Assembly: GCA_012522035.1 (NCBI GenBank)
Contig: JAAYLF010000251.1
Location: 1-7,643 of the forward strand
Length of the DNA: 7,643 nt
From: Clostridiaceae bacterium
Lineage (GTDB): Bacteria > Bacillota > Clostridia > UBA1212 > DUPL01
Direction of reading: 5' to 3'
Part shown: positions 6,286 through 7,643 of the stretch, in pieces
Numbering within the stretch: position 1 is the first letter of the stretch
How the letters are laid out: each line of letters begins with the position of its first letter
The notes under the pieces: model-generated
What the model was told of the DNA's origin: nothing
What the model saw: the letters and a program-made list of their open reading frames with translations, nothing else
Database searches by the model: none
Position numbers and translations under genes: made by a program

Positions 6286-6810
6286 TTAATCCTCTACAGA
6301 GAAAAAGAATTGCAAGAATCCTGAATATACCGAAGCTTTTTTAATATCCTTTGGATCAACACTTACTTGAAACTTCATGGTAGTTGGTTCGTTGATAAAT
6401 GCTATAACTTCATCCTCCGCGCTTATTTCTCTATTTTCGTATTTAATTGTATATGGCAGAGAATCACTACCATGTTTAAGTAGTTTAAGTACGAATTCTC
6501 CGGTATCAGGCATGATACTGACAGAGATTTTCTTGTCTCTTAGATTCTTGATATCTGAAACTGTGATTTCAAAAGTGTCTGACAATACAGGTTCGTCGTC
6601 ATCCAGCATAAATTCAAAGGACAGTTCGGCAGGTATTTCCACTGTGTATGTGGTATTGCTGAGTTTTGTTTCGATTTTTACCGGTACGTTTGCAAAAACT
6701 TTTCCCTCGTCATAGCTGTCATATAGTTCTGCGTTAAAGGCTGCAAGTGGTGTTAGAAGAAAAATGAATAGAAAAGATGTGCAAATGATTTTCGAGTATT
6801 TGTACTTCAA
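6286..6810 (-). CDS. Secreted beta-rich protein, 174 aa, TTG start
   Basis: I do not recognise a named family. After a signal peptide (MKYKYSKIICTSFLFIFLL..., cleavage probably near residue 24-26), the protein is almost all alternating strands: VPVKIETKL, TYTVEIPAEL, DTFEITVSDI, KKISVSI, MKFQVSVDP and a final YSGFLQFFFSV. This is a beta-sandwich pattern like small WxL or fimbrial-type wall proteins, though no WxL motif is present. It has no anchor after the signal peptide. The start is TTG at 6810, because AAAGGAG sits 8 nt upstream; the frame extends to an ATG at 6861 but that overlaps the preceding gene and has no such site. It is the second gene of an operon, 37 nt after the 6848-7336 gene. 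Confidence 0.8.
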   Translation of the reverse strand: MKYKYSKIICTSFLFIFLLTPLAAFNAELYDSYDEGKVFANVPVKIETKLSNTTYTVEIPAELSFEFMLDDDEPVLSDTFEITVSDIKNLRDKKISVSIMPDTGEFVLKLLKHGSDSLPYTIKYENREISAEDEVIAFINEPTTMKFQVSVDPKDIKKASVYSGFLQFFFSVED

Positions 6811-6818
6811 TTTTCTAA

Positions 6819-6825
6819 CTCCTTT
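6819..6825 (-). promoter_or_regulatory. RBS selecting a TTG start
   Basis: AAAGGAG on the minus strand lies 8 nt before the TTG at 6810. This near-consensus site places the start after the end of the upstream gene and directly ahead of the signal peptide. Confidence 0.7.
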
Positions 6826-6847
6826 CTTGATATTAACTGTGCCTTCT

Positions 6848-7336
6848 TTATCTGACAACAATATCTACAAGAAATTCAGCGCTATTCATTTTTGTGCCAT
6901 CGGGTGCATAGCAGTGATAAGTAATGATGGAGTCTTTATATTTTCCTTTTTCAAGGCGTTTGTCCAGGGTGATTTTGTAGATTGCCATGTTGGGAGGGAT
7001 TTGGGCTGATTGATAGATTACTTCCTTGTTGGGAAGTTTCAACGTGATTACGAAACTGCAGATGTTTTCAGGGGGATTTACAAAGGAAACGTCCTGAATG
7101 TCCTTGCTTGAATCAAAGTATATTTTTTCGACTGCGGGGATTTTTATTTTCTGATCTTTCAGATCAACAGGTGACGGACTAATGCTTACAGCATTTTCGT
7201 CAATTGGAATCTTGCTGTGATGGTGTGATTTCCTGTTTATACTGCCCAATATGTAACCTAGTAATAGAATGAGAACAAAGGAAAAAAATATTGATAGCTT
7301 TTTGTGTTTCTTGAAAAAGCAACTTATTTTATCCAT
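6848..7336 (-). CDS. Single-pass membrane protein with extracellular beta domain, 162 aa
   Basis: A short cytoplasmic stretch with lysines (CFFKKHKK) precedes one hydrophobic helix (about residues 14-33, SIFFSFVLILLLGYILG). Next come a basic, histidine-bearing spacer (NRKSHHHSK), a proline/serine linker and a beta domain from about residue 55. The domain reads DVSFVNPPENICSFVITLKL, a YQSAQIPPNMAIYKITL turn-strand unit, a KGKYK hairpin and SIITYHCYAPDGTKMNSAEF. I recall small clostridial membrane proteins with the same NPxxNxCxF...IPP...Y.ITL...L..G.Y arrangement, often next to secreted beta-sandwich proteins; none has a function I can name. Two cysteines (in the NIC and YHC segments) could form a disulfide. 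ATG at 7336 has AAGGAAG about 6 nt upstream. It is first in the operon with the secreted protein 37 nt downstream, which suggests a shared envelope role. Confidence 0.8.
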   Translation of the reverse strand: MDKISCFFKKHKKLSIFFSFVLILLLGYILGSINRKSHHHSKIPIDENAVSISPSPVDLKDQKIKIPAVEKIYFDSSKDIQDVSFVNPPENICSFVITLKLPNKEVIYQSAQIPPNMAIYKITLDKRLEKGKYKDSIITYHCYAPDGTKMNSAEFLVDIVVR

Positions 7337-7382
7337 TTTTATCTTCCTTTTACTATAATTACATCAATATTTTTTTGTATAT

Positions 7383-7409
7383 ATTATCAGGTTTTTCTGT
7401 TGTATGCAA
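7383..7409 (-). promoter_or_regulatory. Weak candidate promoter of the 6286-7336 operon
   Basis: On the minus strand TTGCAT (7404-7409) is followed after 15 bp by GATAAT (7383-7388), about 50 bp before the start. The spacing is short and the -35 box poor, so this is tentative; a later TATAGT nearer the gene is an alternative -10. Confidence 0.3.
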
Positions 7410-7441
7410 CACATATTTTCATATTTTTCACAGAAGGTTAA

Positions 7442-7478
7442 TTGCAAAAGTAAATGCAATTTGCAAAAGTAAATGCAA
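7442..7478. repeat. Tandem 18-bp repeat
   Basis: Two identical copies of TTGCAAAAGTAAATGCAA lie at 7442-7459 and 7461-7478, with one base between them. Each unit is itself roughly palindromic at its ends (TTGCA/TGCAA). The pair sits just after the broken end of the transposase fragment, so it may be the terminal or binding-site region of that element. The first ten bases (TTGCAAAAGT) also occur in the second 23-bp repeat unit at the left end of the window. Confidence 0.7.
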
Positions 7479-7489
7479 AGCTTTTTGAC

Positions 7490-7642
7490 TCATTTTGCCC
7501 GCCAGGAGTTATCAAATATCTCCGCTACTGAGCGAGCTGTATTGGCACTGCGGTAGAAGTATAGCTGCAAATCGCAGTTTTTGAAAAGCAAGGACAGCTC
7601 AACTGCCGATTCGCACTTTCTTCCCATAACAGTATCCATTTC
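7490..7642 (-). pseudogene. IS30-like transposase fragment, C-terminally truncated
   Basis: The minus strand is open from the window edge to a TGA at 7490-7492, giving 50 residues. It begins EMDTVMGRKC, continues ELSLLFKNCDLQLYF and RSANTARSVAEIFD, and ends NSWRAK. IS30-family DDE transposases have EMDTV(x)G, carrying the first catalytic Asp, followed by hydrophobic strands and a conserved SV..(I/V)F segment, which fits. In intact enzymes some 100 or more residues with the second Asp and the Glu should follow. Here the frame stops at once and the tandem repeat begins, so the 3' part of the gene is gone. The 5' part lies beyond the window and may also be damaged. Assignment is from motif memory only. 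Confidence 0.6.
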
Positions 7643-7643
7643 A

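Noticed and set aside
6377..7009. Forward-strand open frames opposite the secreted beta-protein operon
   Set aside because: The minus-strand frames have RBSs, a signal peptide and a membrane helix; the forward ones have none.

Overview
The window is AT-rich DNA with strong GGAGG-type ribosome binding sites, Gram-positive lipoprotein signals, TTGnnn/TATAAT promoters and U-tailed hairpin terminators. It looks like a clostridial Firmicute (Lachnospiraceae or a related family). That placement rests on style and on protein families recalled from memory; no search was run. Both ends carry what look like insertion-sequence remnants, and several genes inside are broken, so this reads as a decaying accessory segment with intact small operons inside it.

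Layout, left to right. (1) 46-123: three-plus copies of a 23-bp TTGCAA...GGGGA repeat, resembling the multi-repeat terminus of an IS21-type element, then a forward terminator at 198-223. (2) 287-519: a frameshifted, internally deleted copy of the gene at 1192. (3) 628-1074 (-): a small cytoplasmic protein of unknown function. (4) 1192-3693 (+): a two-gene operon. Its first product is a membrane-anchored surface protein with two tandem beta-sandwich repeats, and its second is a lipoprotein with beta-propeller glycosidase-like blades. Together they suggest a cell-surface carbohydrate-binding or processing pair. (5) 3653-4191 (-): a deleted pseudogene of a membrane protein with a C-terminal PH-like domain, overlapping the 3' end of the propeller gene. 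(6) 4268-4384: a near-perfect 20-bp inverted repeat around 78 bp, MITE-like. (7) 4606-6215 (+): from a good promoter, a lipoprotein gene with one frameshift (PsbP-like pattern), then a calcineurin-like metallophosphoesterase, closed by a strong terminator at 6214-6240 that can also serve the opposite strand. (8) 6286-7336 (-): a two-gene operon for a membrane-anchored and a secreted beta-rich protein. (9) 7442-7478: a tandem 18-bp repeat. (10) 7490-7642 (-): a truncated IS30-like transposase fragment running off the window.

The most distinctive intact material is the surface operon 1192-3693 with its decayed upstream paralogue, and the paired small envelope proteins at 6286-7336. No RNA gene, CRISPR array, origin or defence system could be supported.
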